A stretch of DNA of 64,000 bases from Aplectana chamaeleonis. Its lineage: Eukaryota > Nematoda > Chromadorea > Rhabditida > Cosmocercidae. The translations under genes were made by a program, and so were the position numbers. Below, piece by piece: positions 47,005 through 57,759 of this stretch (position 1 is the stretch's first letter; each line of letters opens with the position of its first letter). The notes under the pieces were generated by a model. The model saw nothing but the letters and a program-made list of their open reading frames with translations, did no database searches and was not told where the DNA came from. The DNA is taken from assembly GCA_029168955.1 (NCBI GenBank), contig JAPDOI010000136.1:1279001-1343000 (forward strand), written 5' to 3'.

Positions 47005-47435
47005 AGACAGTGTTCACGATAAATTTCACTTCCGATATCTCCACGAATTACGGAAGGTCTGGTGCCCTATATAGCAAGGCATGCTTAAAAAGGCCACGAA
47101 AGACGCGTTTTTTGAGCAAAAATAGGCCCTCTCTTGTTTACGTTGATTTTTGAGCGTGGAGGAATTGACCGCTAGAAAGATGACACCTATCACTGCAGTG
47201 AAGCGATCAGCTCGCTTATCAGCACTTCCTTGACTTAATCATTCCTGTAATCTGAGTCTTCATTTGTTCATTCCGAGGGGGCGGATCTGGGGCACCAAAA
47301 CGCTTGTTTGCAGCCGTTGTTTTGAAGCTTCTTGCTCTTTTCCTACCGTTTTATCGACACTGGGAGAATAGGATCCTTCTGGCCTATCATTTAACTGTGG
47401 AAAGTCAACGAGGATGATCATCGTGAACGTTGCCT
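47005..47435. mobile_element. TTAA-flanked MITE, family B copy 5
   Basis: Left AGACAGTGTTCACGATAAAT, right ATCGTGAACGTTGCCT, TTAA 47001-47004 and 47436-47439. The interior differs from other B copies. Confidence 0.8.
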
Positions 47436-47439
47436 TTAA

Positions 47440-47929
47440 AGGCAGTGTTCATGATGATTTTCTTCTCCGAGTTTTTGACACAAAGCAATGCGTTGGCCTG
47501 CAGGTGTTTTCAAAATTACGAAGAGACGGCGAAAAACGCACTAAATCGTCTTAATTCAGTGACATTATTCTCTGGTCTGGACTAGTTGTCCGATTGGATG
47601 AACATGTTCACGGTGGTTGTCGCCGGTAAAAAATGGGGCTAATAAAAAATTTAAGAATATTTCAAGCAAAACTGTAATAGTTAGTGTGTGAAGGAAAGAA
47701 AGGAGCAACAAAAAGCGGAGAATCTCAAAGGACGGGTCCACAAAAGATTTCATTGTCACAACCCTGTCAGTCACTTCCTGTGAGAGTAAAGAGTTGGGGT
47801 GAGAGTAAAGGATTTCGTGCCCTTCTGGTGCGTTTTTCTCGATTTCTTCGTCATTTCAGTTCTACCCGGGGACCAAACAAACGATTTAGCTAATAATCTC
47901 AGAATCGAAGATTATCGTGAACACTGCCT
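47440..47929. mobile_element. TTAA-type MITE, family B copy 6
   Basis: Left AGGCAGTGTTCATGATGATT, right TTATCGTGAACACTGCCT, left flank TTAA shared with B5, right flank TCAA. Confidence 0.8.
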
Positions 47930-48204
47930 TCAAGTATTACGCAATACTCAAGCAGTGTAAGGTAGCCGTTTCTGGAACATCGCTCGAATCTGTTTGGGAC
48001 ATACTCCATCAGATGAAAAACAGTATCTGTTACGTATGCCCACAAATTCGGTGGTGAGCGAGATACTCCACCATTTAGGTTTCTGACTATCTCATGTTTT
48101 ATATTGGAGTATTCCTATTATATTCGGACTTTCTACCAGTTTAATCGGGGGCATTTCACCTCTGGACCGCAAAAATGGACATGTGCCGGAGACTGCTTCT
48201 TATT

Positions 48205-48432
48205 TTTCTGAAATTATTCGTTTATTCGGCCGAATATTCGAATATTGGGCCGTTCGTATATTCGAGTAAACGAATTATTCGAACAATTGACTTTTCCGAA
48301 TATTCGAATAAACGAATTATTCGAAAAATTGACTTTTCCGAATATTCGAATAAACGAATTATTCGAAAAATTTACTTTTCCGAATAATCGAATAATTCGA
48401 ATATTCGTTTATTCGGCCGAATATTCGTTGAC
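48205..48432. repeat. TTCGAATATTCGAA palindrome array 4
   Basis: Three clean units of about 51 bp (ATTCGAATAAACGAATTATT then CGAAAAATTGACTTTTCCG), flanked on each side by TTCGTTTATTCGGCCGAATA. Confidence 0.75.
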
Positions 48433-48956
48433 ATAGTCTACTGAGGAGTGAACACTTGATAATGAAAGGAATCGGTCTAACCCCACCTCGAGACGGCTCG
48501 TATGTACCGCAGGTTTGATTTCGGCGTTCAACGTTGCATCGGAGCCGTCGTCTGTAGGCACTGCGCACGCGACGGAACACGCAGCGCGGCGATAAGCCCA
48601 GCAATTCAACGCATCGTTCTCATCAGTTCAACTTCTCGACAAAATAGCCTCAGTAGTTCAACTCGAACGTCATTTTCCCCTAGAGTTCAACGCTCCGAAT
48701 GTCTGAGCGATCGCAGCTTTCAGCCGTAATATGGCGTGCGCCGTACGTAATTGCGTAAGCTGCGCTGATGCTAGCTGCCCCGACGCCATCGAGCGCATGT
48801 GCATACGGGGCAGGGCACCGACTCTCGCGGCGCCTGCCCTGCCCTTGCCCCGTCATGTGCGTTGATGCATCCGGCCCCAGGGGACCCAACGTTTGCCCTT
48901 CTGTGAGGTGTTCATGCACAATGAAACGCTCAAAGATCGAAAAAGATACCTGTAGA
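48433..48956. other. No gene; GC-rich segment
   Basis: A small inverted pair, GGGGCAGGGC and GCCCTGCCC, lies at 48809-48845. GATGCATCCGGCCCCAGGGG near 48863 resembles the tip of the hairpin family at 58425 and 62985. Confidence 0.4.
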
Positions 48957-49463
48957 TTATAGTTGTACAATTTCGAGAAAAATTTCGAACGAACGAAAAT
49001 TGAAAAAATTTCGAACGAACGAATTTCGAAAAACTTTCGAAATTCCGGCGGTCGAACGAGCGAAATTTCGATTTTTTTCGAAATTTCGTATTTTTTTCGA
49101 AATTCGTCGAAAATTTCGAACCTTTTTCAAAATTTGTTCGAATGTATTCTGAACGAACGAATTTCGAAAAAACTTCGAAATATCGTATTTCGAACGAACG
49201 AAAATTGAGAAATTTTCCTTTGAAAAAAAACTCGAACGCACGAAAATTGAAAAAATTTCGTGCGTCGAAGTTTTGAACGAACGGAATTCGAAAAAATTCC
49301 GTTCGACGAAATTTCGAACGATCGAAATTTAGAAAATTTCGTTCGACGAAATTTTGAATGAACGGAATCTGAAAAAAATTCGTTCGACGAATTTTCGAAC
49401 GAACGAAAAGAAACGAAAAAAATTTTGAAGACTTTTCGAAAATTTCGTTCGTGTACAACTATA
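48957..49463. mobile_element. Foldback made of AACGAA/TTTCGAA repeats
   Basis: TATAGTTGTACAATTTCG at the left and CGTTCGTGTACAACTATA at the right are inverted ends beside TA. The body is CGAACGAACGAAAATTG and TCGAAATTTCG throughout, giving long open frames on both strands that are artefacts. Confidence 0.75.
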
Positions 49464-49752
49464 CTGTAGATCTCGAAAAAAAAAAGAAATTCAAAAAACA
49501 AGAAGATACAGGTTTTCCGACACATTGAATACGTTCATGGAAGTCACGCAGCGCCACGGTGAAGAGCAATGTCGTTGAAAATTTGGATGGCCATATAGTA
49601 CAATGTAACGCAGTGTTGAAGAAAAGCATATTTTCCGTCTTCAGACCACCACTTTGAGGCAGGGCGTAGGAATAGACATGAGTCTCTTTATTCCTGTTGC
49701 CTGATTCTGAGAATCTACGAAAATTTCCAGTTTAACGCAAGTTTATTTTCAG

Positions 49753-49843
49753 GTCCTTTATACATGGCCTTTTCTTCTCGTTCAATACGATTACAACTAT
49801 TGGACTCGGAAATATATACGTCAAAAGTCACTTCTATTTAGCT
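49753..49843 (+). CDS. K2P channel exon: second pore helix and selectivity filter
   Basis: After TTTTCAG the exon completes Trp and reads S-F-I-H-G-L-F-F-S-F-N-T-I-T-T-I-G-L-G-N-I, then Y-V-K-S-H-F-Y-L-A. T-T-I-G-L-G is the second K2P filter; G-L-G or G-F-G is normal at pore 2, so this filter looks intact. The usual Pro after the filter is replaced (I-Y-V). The 91-bp exon ends in phase 0 before GTAAGT and is isolated by 26 kb of intron on one side and 12 kb on the other. A foldback made of AACGAA-type repeats ends about 290 bp upstream. Confidence 0.9.
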
Positions 49844-49933
49844 GTAAGTCACTATATTGCTTAGAGAATTCATGGAAGAATTTGTGTAACATATGGAAAC
49901 CGTGACGTTAACGTACATTGAGTCCCCTTGTAC

Positions 49934-50059
49934 TAGTCTAGTAAGTGGATGGGGCTGTGAGGATAGATCGTCGCGCGCGATCAAAAGTCTGCTGGCCGGT
50001 GGTGTTGCGAACGCCGCACGGCCGCTCGTGATGGTCGCGCCTGTCAATTCACTAGACTA
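49934..50059. mobile_element. 126-bp hairpin, TTTAGTCTG family copy 2
   Basis: TAGTCTAGTAAGTGGATGG pairs with CAATTCACTAGACTA. CTGCTGGCCGGTGGTGTTG matches the centre of the copy at 31770. Confidence 0.65.
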
Positions 50060-50066
50060 ACCTTAA

Positions 50067-50665
50067 AGGCAGTGTTTACGATAAATCCCGAATGTTCAGC
50101 TTTTTACAGATAATGATAGGTCAAGAGCCTACTATGACATCAGCGTCAGGAAGAAATGCAGAAATTCACGATAAAGCACTTTTCTAGCTTAAGCAGGACC
50201 TCTTGTGTGACGTCATGTTTTTGAGAATGTAAGGATTGACCGATTCGAAGGAATTAATTCTTTCCATGTGATAACGTGATTCACCTTATCCATTGCTTCT
50301 TATCGAAGCCATTATGGCCCTAGTTATACACCAGCATTTCGCCGCCGCTGGCTTCCGCGGCATGTCTGCTATTGGTCAGTTTTGAAATATGACCAGTCGC
50401 AGGTGTCCCGAAGAAACCAGCGGCACCGAATCGACGATGTATAACTAGGGCCTATCTTTGCTGACCGGTTGTTTACGTGCTCAAGCTTCTTCAAAAAGAA
50501 TTAGTTTGGGAGGCGGGGTGGCCCAATGGGTTGACAGGCCCACGCGATTTTCACCCACTTCCCGATGGTTTTTCGTGATTCTCTCTTGACAATTTTCATC
50601 TGTAGGTCCCAAAGCTCACGTTTCTTCGAAAAAAACTAGAGAGTTCTCCATCGTGAACACTGCCT
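50067..50665. mobile_element. TTAA-flanked MITE, family B copy 7
   Basis: Left AGGCAGTGTTTACGATAAAT, right ATCGTGAACACTGCCT, TTAA 50063-50066 and 50666-50669. It carries a nested 136-bp hairpin; without it the length is about 463 bp, normal for the family. Confidence 0.87.
50317..50452. mobile_element. Hairpin nested in MITE B7
   Basis: GGCCCTAGTTATACA pairs with TGTATAACTAGGGCC at the tips; CCGCTGG pairs with CCAGCGG inside. The relative at 37850-38040 lacks it at the matching place, which supports insertion. Confidence 0.75.
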
Positions 50666-50937
50666 TTAACAAGTAGACCATACAGTATGGTGCGAAACTT
50701 CAATGGCACTCAGTTTTCAATAGCATCACCTTCATTTCTCAATTTCGAATTAAAACGACATTCCCACCGTGTTCGAAGTCATAAAAAAACTCCTGCAATC
50801 ACTTTCACTCCTATATGTACTTGCTGCCAGAATAAAAAAAACAAAATACACTCAAACAAAATCGCCATTTTTGAGTGAGCAAAACTATAAGGACCTCTTC
50901 GGTTTTTTCTGCTTAACAAATTTTTCTGATTTCTGGA

Positions 50938-51168
50938 TTGTTTGAGGAAACGCCAATGGTATTCTCGCTCTCCTTCACCGAACAAAGCCAGCTCTACGAT
51001 CTCGGTGCAAATGACTGCACATGCAGGAAGGATGCAACTCAGCTGGGACGACTCCCCGAATTCGTGTGCAACTGCACGAACTTCGAAGCATATGCAGCCT
51101 GTAACAGGATACAGTTAGCTGACCTCCTTAAAAAGCCCTCTATCCCTGACAAACACAGAGTATGACTT
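50938..51168 (+). pseudogene. Unidentified cysteine-rich open frame
   Basis: About 75 codons, opening with F-E-E-T-P and containing C-T-C-R-K-D-A-T-Q-L-G and V-C-N-C-T-N-F-E-A-Y-A-A-C, read like real protein and end in a stop. There are no clear splice sites. It lies in the 12.3-kb channel intron and does not fit K2P. Could be a relic or chance. Confidence 0.25.
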
Positions 51169-51504
51169 GCAGCCTCAAAGCACATGAAGTCTTGCAATAA
51201 CCTTTGGCGAAGTCTAGACCTAGCCGTTTACAATCAGACAGTCATTGGGCTTTTATTCCACTTTATCTGTCTGTCCTATAAGCAATGGAACCTAACACAT
51301 GCCTAACCGGTCAACAGAAATCGTTTAGGTTGGGCTTTGCTCGAGCGGCCATGCACAGTTAGGTCCGTGGCTTGCCCCCCCCCAAGAAAAAACATTTAAA
51401 TCTCACCGGCGGCTGGCGGTATGGTAAGCTGTTCAGCTGCGCTCTTCTCTGAGCCTGAATCGATTAGCGGGCCGGCGCACGCGACCGCAGCGGGTGAGGT
51501 TTGA

Positions 51505-51935
51505 AAGCAGTGTTCGCGATAGAAAAATGTGTTTTAGTTTCCACTAGGAATGGGTTGTGGAGGGGCACACTGTAAGGCCAACGTCGAAAAAACGCATGAA
51601 AACGAGACAGGCCCCAAAAGAGCCCGAATTCGCCACTTTGAGCCCAAGGCAAACCCCAAAAGCTCAATGCCTGCCCTCCGACGTGAACAAGTGGAACAAA
51701 TGAAAACGCGAGATCTCTTTACTCAGGTCAGCTTGCATACATCGGCTGCAAAAGACGGAAGTTACAAGTCTTGGATAACTCGTCCACCATGCCTCCACAG
51801 CTCAATTTTCGGGGGACCATAACTCCGTTCCCAAAAGGTCTTGTAAGATTAGAGAGACATCATTGAAATCAGCATGGGACCTTTTTCAAGATAGGCAACA
51901 AAAGATAAAAACGATTCTGAGGTTGGATTGTGCCT
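51505..51935. mobile_element. Hybrid MITE: family B left tip, family A right tip (B8)
   Basis: Left AAGCAGTGTTCGCGATAG (B type, flank TTGA), right CTGAGGTTGGATTGTGCCT (A type, TTAA 51936-51939). The interior GACGGAAGTTACAAG matches B9-B11. It is a mosaic of the two terminal types. Confidence 0.78.
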
Positions 51936-51939
51936 TTAA

Positions 51940-52425
51940 AGGCAGTGTTCACGATGAAAATCGTTTTTCTGTTTTCCCGTCTATCTTGAGAACGGCCCCA
52001 TGCTGATTCCAATGATGTCTCTGAAATCGTACAAGACCTTCTGGGAACGGAATTATGTTCCCTCAAAGATTGAGCTAAGGAAACATGGTGGACGAGTTGT
52101 CCAAGGCTTGTAACTTCCGTCTTTTGCAGCCGATCTATGCGAGCTGACCTGAGTAAAGAGAGAAGCTGAGAATGAAGGGAAGAACGGGGCTAACGATTGA
52201 AAATCATCGCTCATCTCTTGATCTCGAGCATTCATTTGTTCACGTCGGTGGGCGTGTGATGCGCTTTTGGGGTTTTCAATGCGCTCTAAGTTGCAACTTC
52301 GGGCTCTTTTGGGGCTCTTCCTGGCTCGTTTTCATGCGTTCTTTCGACGTTAACGTTACAGAGTGTCCCTCCACTACCCAATCCTAGTGGAATTTCGAAA
52401 ACTTTTTTCATCGTGAACACTGCCT
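51940..52425. mobile_element. TTAA-flanked MITE, family B copy 9
   Basis: Left AGGCAGTGTTCACGATGAAA, right ATCGTGAACACTGCCT, TTAA shared on both sides (51936-51939, 52426-52429). Inverted in interior orientation relative to B8. Confidence 0.88.
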
Positions 52426-52429
52426 TTAA

Positions 52430-52913
52430 AGGCAGTGTTCACGATAAAAATCTTTTTATTGTTTTTCCGCCTATCTTGAAAACGGCCCCATGCTGATTCC
52501 AATGGTGTCTCTGAAATCATACAAGACCTTCTGTGAACGCAGGTATGGTCCCTCAAAGATTGAGCTATGGAAACATGGTGGACGAGTTGTCCGGGCTTGT
52601 AACTTCGGTCTTTTGCCGCCGATCTATGCTAGCTGACCTGAGTAAAGAGAAGTTGAGAATGAAGGGGAAGAACAGGGCTAATGATTGAAAATTATCGCTC
52701 ATCTCACGACCTCGAGCCTTCATTTGTCCACGTCGGTGGGCGTGTGATGCGCTTTTGAGGTTTTCAATGCGCTCGAAGTTGCAACTTCGGGCTCTTTTGG
52801 GGCTCTTCCTGGCTCGTTTTCATGCGTTCTTTCGACGTCAACGTTACAGAGTGTCCCTCCACTACCCAATCCTTGTGGAATTTCGAAAACCTTTTTCATC
52901 GTGAACACTGCCT
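52430..52913. mobile_element. TTAA-flanked MITE, family B copy 10
   Basis: Same ends and interior as B9, in the same orientation, with few differences; TTAA 52426-52429 and 52914-52917. B9 and B10 may be a tandem duplication rather than independent insertions. Confidence 0.88.
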
Positions 52914-53209
52914 TTAAATGTTTTTTTTTTCTTGAAGAGGCAAGCCTCGGACCTACCTATATAAGGAATGAATGGGTGCGGGTGTACTTCTAGGAAGTGG
53001 TAAAATTGTATTTTTTTCCCTGGATTGTCTTCCCTTACAGAAGGGATGAAAATTCGGTAGCCTACATAGATGGTATTTTACGAAAAGTTTATATCATTTG
53101 TCCCATTTTGTGGGAATTCATCCTCATTCGCCCATTCCGCAGGTCGCTCGAGGAAAGCCTAGCATAGATGATTTCTTTCGACAGGTAAGGCGTGGGGCAG
53201 GATCTCATA

Positions 53210-56200
53210 CAATACCCACCCTAAGTTTTGGCAAAAAGACGAAAAAAAAACGCGGAAAATCGCTTTTTTTCGTCTTTTGATCATAGCTCGCTTCAAAGTG
53301 GACGATTTTCAAATCTGAAGACATTTTTGGAATCAGCATCGATCCCTCTTTCTTTTTGATCCATACATGGCTTACTCTGAAACAAGGCATATAGGGTTGA
53401 CACAATCAATCGAGTGGGTGGAAAGTGGGTCAATATGAGCTGCTGAATTGTGTGACTAGGTCTACTCTAGGTTATTTGAATTTTCGATTCAGTTTTTGTC
53501 ATTTTACGAATTTAATTTTTTATATTTTTGAATTTTTAGAAAATTTAATCTCACTTTTCCTCTAGGCATTATTTACTAGCTATCCATGTAGTTACTTGCT
53601 TGAAACTTTTTGGTTCTTAACTATTTTGATTTTATTCTATTTGTAGTAATTACTCATTTTGAATTGCTTTATTTGATTTTTATCTAAATTTGCACTGTAC
53701 TTTGAATTCTCATACACTTCAATTTGATGAATATAACTTTGCTTTATCTGAAAAATGGTTTTGATAACAACGATAAAATATTATTCGGTTATGAATCGTT
53801 TCAACTGTGACTTCAGACAAACAACTCATAACACTAACAAAAACGGAACCACAATAAGTCATAGTGACCATTCCAAATGAAATGTACTTTTCTAGAACCA
53901 CTTTCGGACGAAAAGTCCGAGTATGCCCATCGCAGCTGCCTAGACCCACTCTGAAAAAAATATAGGCATTTTTTCTCTGATTTTCGTACCTACTGTACCC
54001 TCCAAAAAGCGCATTATTTCTACGAAATTCCGGAAACGGACCTCATTATCGTGTTCAGCACCCAAAACTACTACACTAAGCAAAGTTTGGGTAAAGGAAC
54101 ATTTTCTAAACTTTGCGCAGACTGACAGCGTTTTGGACTTTTTCGGTTGGGCGTTTATTTACACCACTTAGAGGGCTCTCGAAGCGTTGTAGAAAAATAT
54201 TCCAGATTTGACAAAAAATTCGTTCTGGAGGGTTATTTGGGGTGCTGAAAATGAATCTGAGGTTCATTTATCGGTTTTCCGAAGTTTTCGACTGTATTCG
54301 TTCACAGATTCCCATCGGGGGAGAATTTGATGGCAAATCGCGACTTTTGACGATTTCCGGAGTGCTACTATAGGTCATGCTCAAATTATTTCCCTGGGGG
54401 TTATTTGGAGTGCTGAACACGAATCTGATGTCAGTTTATCGATTTTTGACAGCTTACGGTAGATTACGGTGGGTATACGGTAGTTTGGTCAAAGTCTCAG
54501 ATTTGTCTCAAAGTTTCTATGTGGGGGTTATTTGGGATGCTGAATACGAATTTGATGTCCATTTGTCGATTATCGGAATATTGAGGTAGGTTTTGCCTCC
54601 TAAATGACATGTTACCTACCGTAACCTACAGTAAACCTTAAAATTTCCACAAGCGAGCCCCAGATTCGTGTTTAGCACCCCAGATTACCCCTACATACAT
54701 GTTTTTAGCAGAATCCGGAGGAAAATTTTAAAACACGCTAGAAATTCCATGGGGGGTGGGTACCCTTACCTTGCCGCGAAGCTTTGAAAAACGCTCATAT
54801 CTCTTTTCAGAGTGGGTCTAGGCAACTGCAATGGGCATATTCGGACTTTTTGTCCGAAAATGGTTCTAGAAAAGTACATTTTATTTGGAATGGTCACTAT
54901 GACTTATTGTGGTTCCCTTGTAAGAACCTCTAGAGTCTTCGATGTAGGAGCAAATTCAAGTTTCAATCGTTTGTGTCAATACTAAAATTTCTTGGAGGTA
55001 TTATTTTCGGATTCCGAAAACACCATTCGTCGCCCTCATTTCCAGAATGTTTTCAAGTTTGTGAAAACAATTGTTTTCTGGAGTAGTTATGGCATATTTT
55101 GCCCTTCCAAGAAGTTGAAATTCTTCAGAATCTATGAAACTTCAACCTGAAAAACATCACCACTCGATTCTTGTCGTATTGCAAATTTCAAAACTGTTTC
55201 CATACCTGGGAAACAGTCAAGATTTTCCTAGTATTGGATGATTTCCGCGCTGGCAATGGTCCCCCTTCAGCTTCCTGCGCCTCCACTCCTTCCACTCTAT
55301 CTCTCTCTTCCTCTCGACGATCTGACGCACTCCTTGCACGAAGGCAGTCCCCCGAAGTGGATTGAATTCGAGCAGCGGAGATAGGTTGGAGAGATGGCGG
55401 TGGAAGGTTTGGTCCTTGGAAAACCAATGGTCCGAATGTGATAAGAGTAAGCATAGTGGGCGTTTCTGAGATGTTGGTGTATGGGGAAGGGATAAAAGTA
55501 CAATAGTTAACGGTATGGGGACTGATTTCTTGGACAGCTTTGGAGGGCTCCAGAAGAAAGCGTTTAGCTGTGTGGGTGGTCAACGTCATACGCGCATTTA
55601 GAAAATCAGACAGGAACTAGCTTCATGGGTGGTCCTTTCCTGACATACCTAGTCCCGTTCTTGTACTGTGCTATTGGAGAGTGAATCCTTAGTCGCAGAC
55701 CACCCAGCAGCCAACGAGCGCGGCCGCGGCGCGTCACCGCACTCATGAGGGAAATTAGAAGCGATTCAGTTTTTGACTGCACGCTTACACTTTAGGCGTG
55801 TTATTTTTCTTTTTGCTTGGAAAACGGCACTATTTACAGTATTGAACGATTGACGCGATCTGAATGATCCTCATTTGTCGAAGAGCAGTTAGTTGGTTGA
55901 GTCACACCTTTCGCTTGGTGTATTCATCAGTGCGGTGACGCGCCGCGACCGCGCTCGTTGGCTGCTGGGTGGTCTGCGACTAAGGATTCACTCTCCAATA
56001 GCACAGTACAAGAACGGGACTAGGTATGTCAGGAAAGGACCACCGCGAAGCTAGTTCCTATTCCGATTTTCTCTAAATGCGCGTATGACGTTGACCACCC
56101 ACACAGCTAAACGCTTTCTTTCTGAGCCCTCCAAAGCTGTCCAAGAAATCAGTCCCCCATACCGTTAACTATTGTACTTTTATCCTTCCCCATACACCAA

Positions 56201-57374
56201 CATCTCAGAAACGCCCACTATGCTTACTCTTATCACATTCGGACCATTGGTTTTCCAAGGACCAAACCTTCCACCGCCATCTCTCCAACCTATCTCCGCT
56301 GCTCGAATTCAATCCACTTCGGGGGACTGCCTTCGTGCGAGGAGTGCGTCAGATCGTCGAGAGGAAGAGAGAGATAGAGTGGAAGGAGTGGAGGCGCAGG
56401 AAGCTGAAGGGGGACCATTGCCAGCGCGGAAATCATCCAATACTAGGAAAATCTTGACTGTTTCCCAGGTATGGAAACAGTTTTGAAATTTGCAATACGA
56501 CAAGAATCGAGTGGTGATGTTTTTCAGGTTGAAGTTTCATAGATTCTGAAGAATTTCAACTTCTTGGAAGGGCAAAATATGCCATAACTACTCCAGAAAA
56601 CAATTGTTTTCACAAACTTGAAAACATTCTGGAAATGAGGGCGACGAATGGTGTTTTCGGAATCCGAAAATAATACCTCCAAGAAATTTTAGTATTGACA
56701 CAAACGATTGAAACTTGAATTCGCTAATACATCGAAGGCTCTAGAGGTTCTTAGTGTTATGAGTTGTTTGTCTGAAGTCACAGTTGAAACGATTCATAAC
56801 CGAATAAGATTTTATCGTTGTCATCAAAACCATTTTTCAGATAAAGCGAAGTTATATTAATCAAATTGAAGTATATAAGAATTCAAAGTACAGTGAAAAT
56901 TTAGATAAAAAATCAAATAAAGCAATTTAAATTGAGTAATAACTACAAATAGAAAAACCAAAATAGCTAAGAACCAAAAAGTTTTAAGCAAGTAACTACA
57001 TGGATAGCTAGTAAATAATGCCTAGAGGAAAAGTGAGATTAAATTTTTCAAAAATTCAAAAATATAAAAAAATTAAATTTGTTAAATGACAAAAACTGAA
57101 TCGAAAATTCAAATAAACTAGAGTAGACCCAGTCACACAATTCAGCAGCTCATATTGACCCACTTTTCACCCACTCGATTGATTGTGTCAACCCTATATG
57201 CCTTGTCAGAGTAAGCCATGTATGGATCAGAAAGAAAGAGAGATCGATGCTGATTATCAAAAATGTCTTGAAATTCGAAAGTCGTCCACTTTGAAGCGAG
57301 TTATGATCAAAAGACGAAAAAAGCGATTTTCCGCGTTTTTTTCGCCTTTTTGCCAAAACTTAGGGTGGGTATTG
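53210..57374. mobile_element. Large TA-flanked foldback, family F2 copy b (4.2 kb)
   Basis: Ends CAATACCCACCCTAAGTTTT and inverse, TA 53208-53209 and 57375-57376. Arms of about 1.4 kb match each other and F2a. The left arm is interrupted by N1. The middle (about 55740-55930) has the GCGGCCGCGGCGCGTCACCG segment, mirrored. Confidence 0.88.
53837..54920. mobile_element. Foldback N1 nested in F2 copy b
   Basis: Ends share GGAACCACAATAAGTCATAG and mirror, TA 53835-53836 and 54921-54922. The uninterrupted right arm of F2b confirms the empty site (TAACACTA|AGAACC). The interior is a degenerate tandem of phrases like GTGTTTAGCACCCC..TTACCCC, spaced about 110-130 bp. Confidence 0.82.
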
Positions 57375-57759
57375 TACTTATCTAACAAGCAGGGAGCATC
57401 ATATTCAACCCGATCCACCGTCCGTTTGGACACAGATATGTGGGTCCAGACTTCGTCAAAAGGTATTTCAAGACTTCATGCCCTTAGAGAGGTTGTATCA
57501 TGTTCGGAGTTCGTCAGGGCTGGAGCGCTTTATGAGGAGTCCAGCTAGGCCTATCCTGTTGTCGGCTTACAGGTCCATCAAGTAGGCAGGTATTTGAGAA
57601 ATTCGTCCCAGCTATGTCGCATTCATCCTGTTTGTAAAGCCATTTGCACCGAGAGCATGTAGTTGGCTTTGATCGGTGAAGGAGAAACGGAATGTCATCA
57701 GGGTTCTCTTGAACAATCCCGAAGATTGCTTCATCTTGCTATTCCAACCTACTTTCATA

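Larger units (their letters stand above)
53040..57585 (+). pseudogene. Second unidentified coding relic, split by F2 copy b
   Basis: After a good acceptor-like tract (CTTCCCTTACAG, 53028-53039), a frame reads V-A-Y-I-D-G-I-L-R-K-V-Y-I-I; another gives P-S-I-D-D-F-F-R-Q-V-R-R-G and enters the transposon. If F2b and one TA are removed, the latter frame continues from 57377 for about 68 codons (including C-G-S-R-L-R-Q-K-V-F-Q-D-F) to a stop at 57585. Family not recognised. Confidence 0.3.

Noticed and set aside
48853..49525. Phe/Arg-rich 201-codon open frame on the minus strand
   Set aside because: It is produced by the AACGAA/TTTCGAA repeat array; low-complexity peptide, not a gene.
53140..53182. 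Possible 42-bp in-frame exon (CCGCAG to GTAAGG) between pore 2 and M4
   Set aside because: It would insert 14 polar residues into the start of M4, which the family does not have there.
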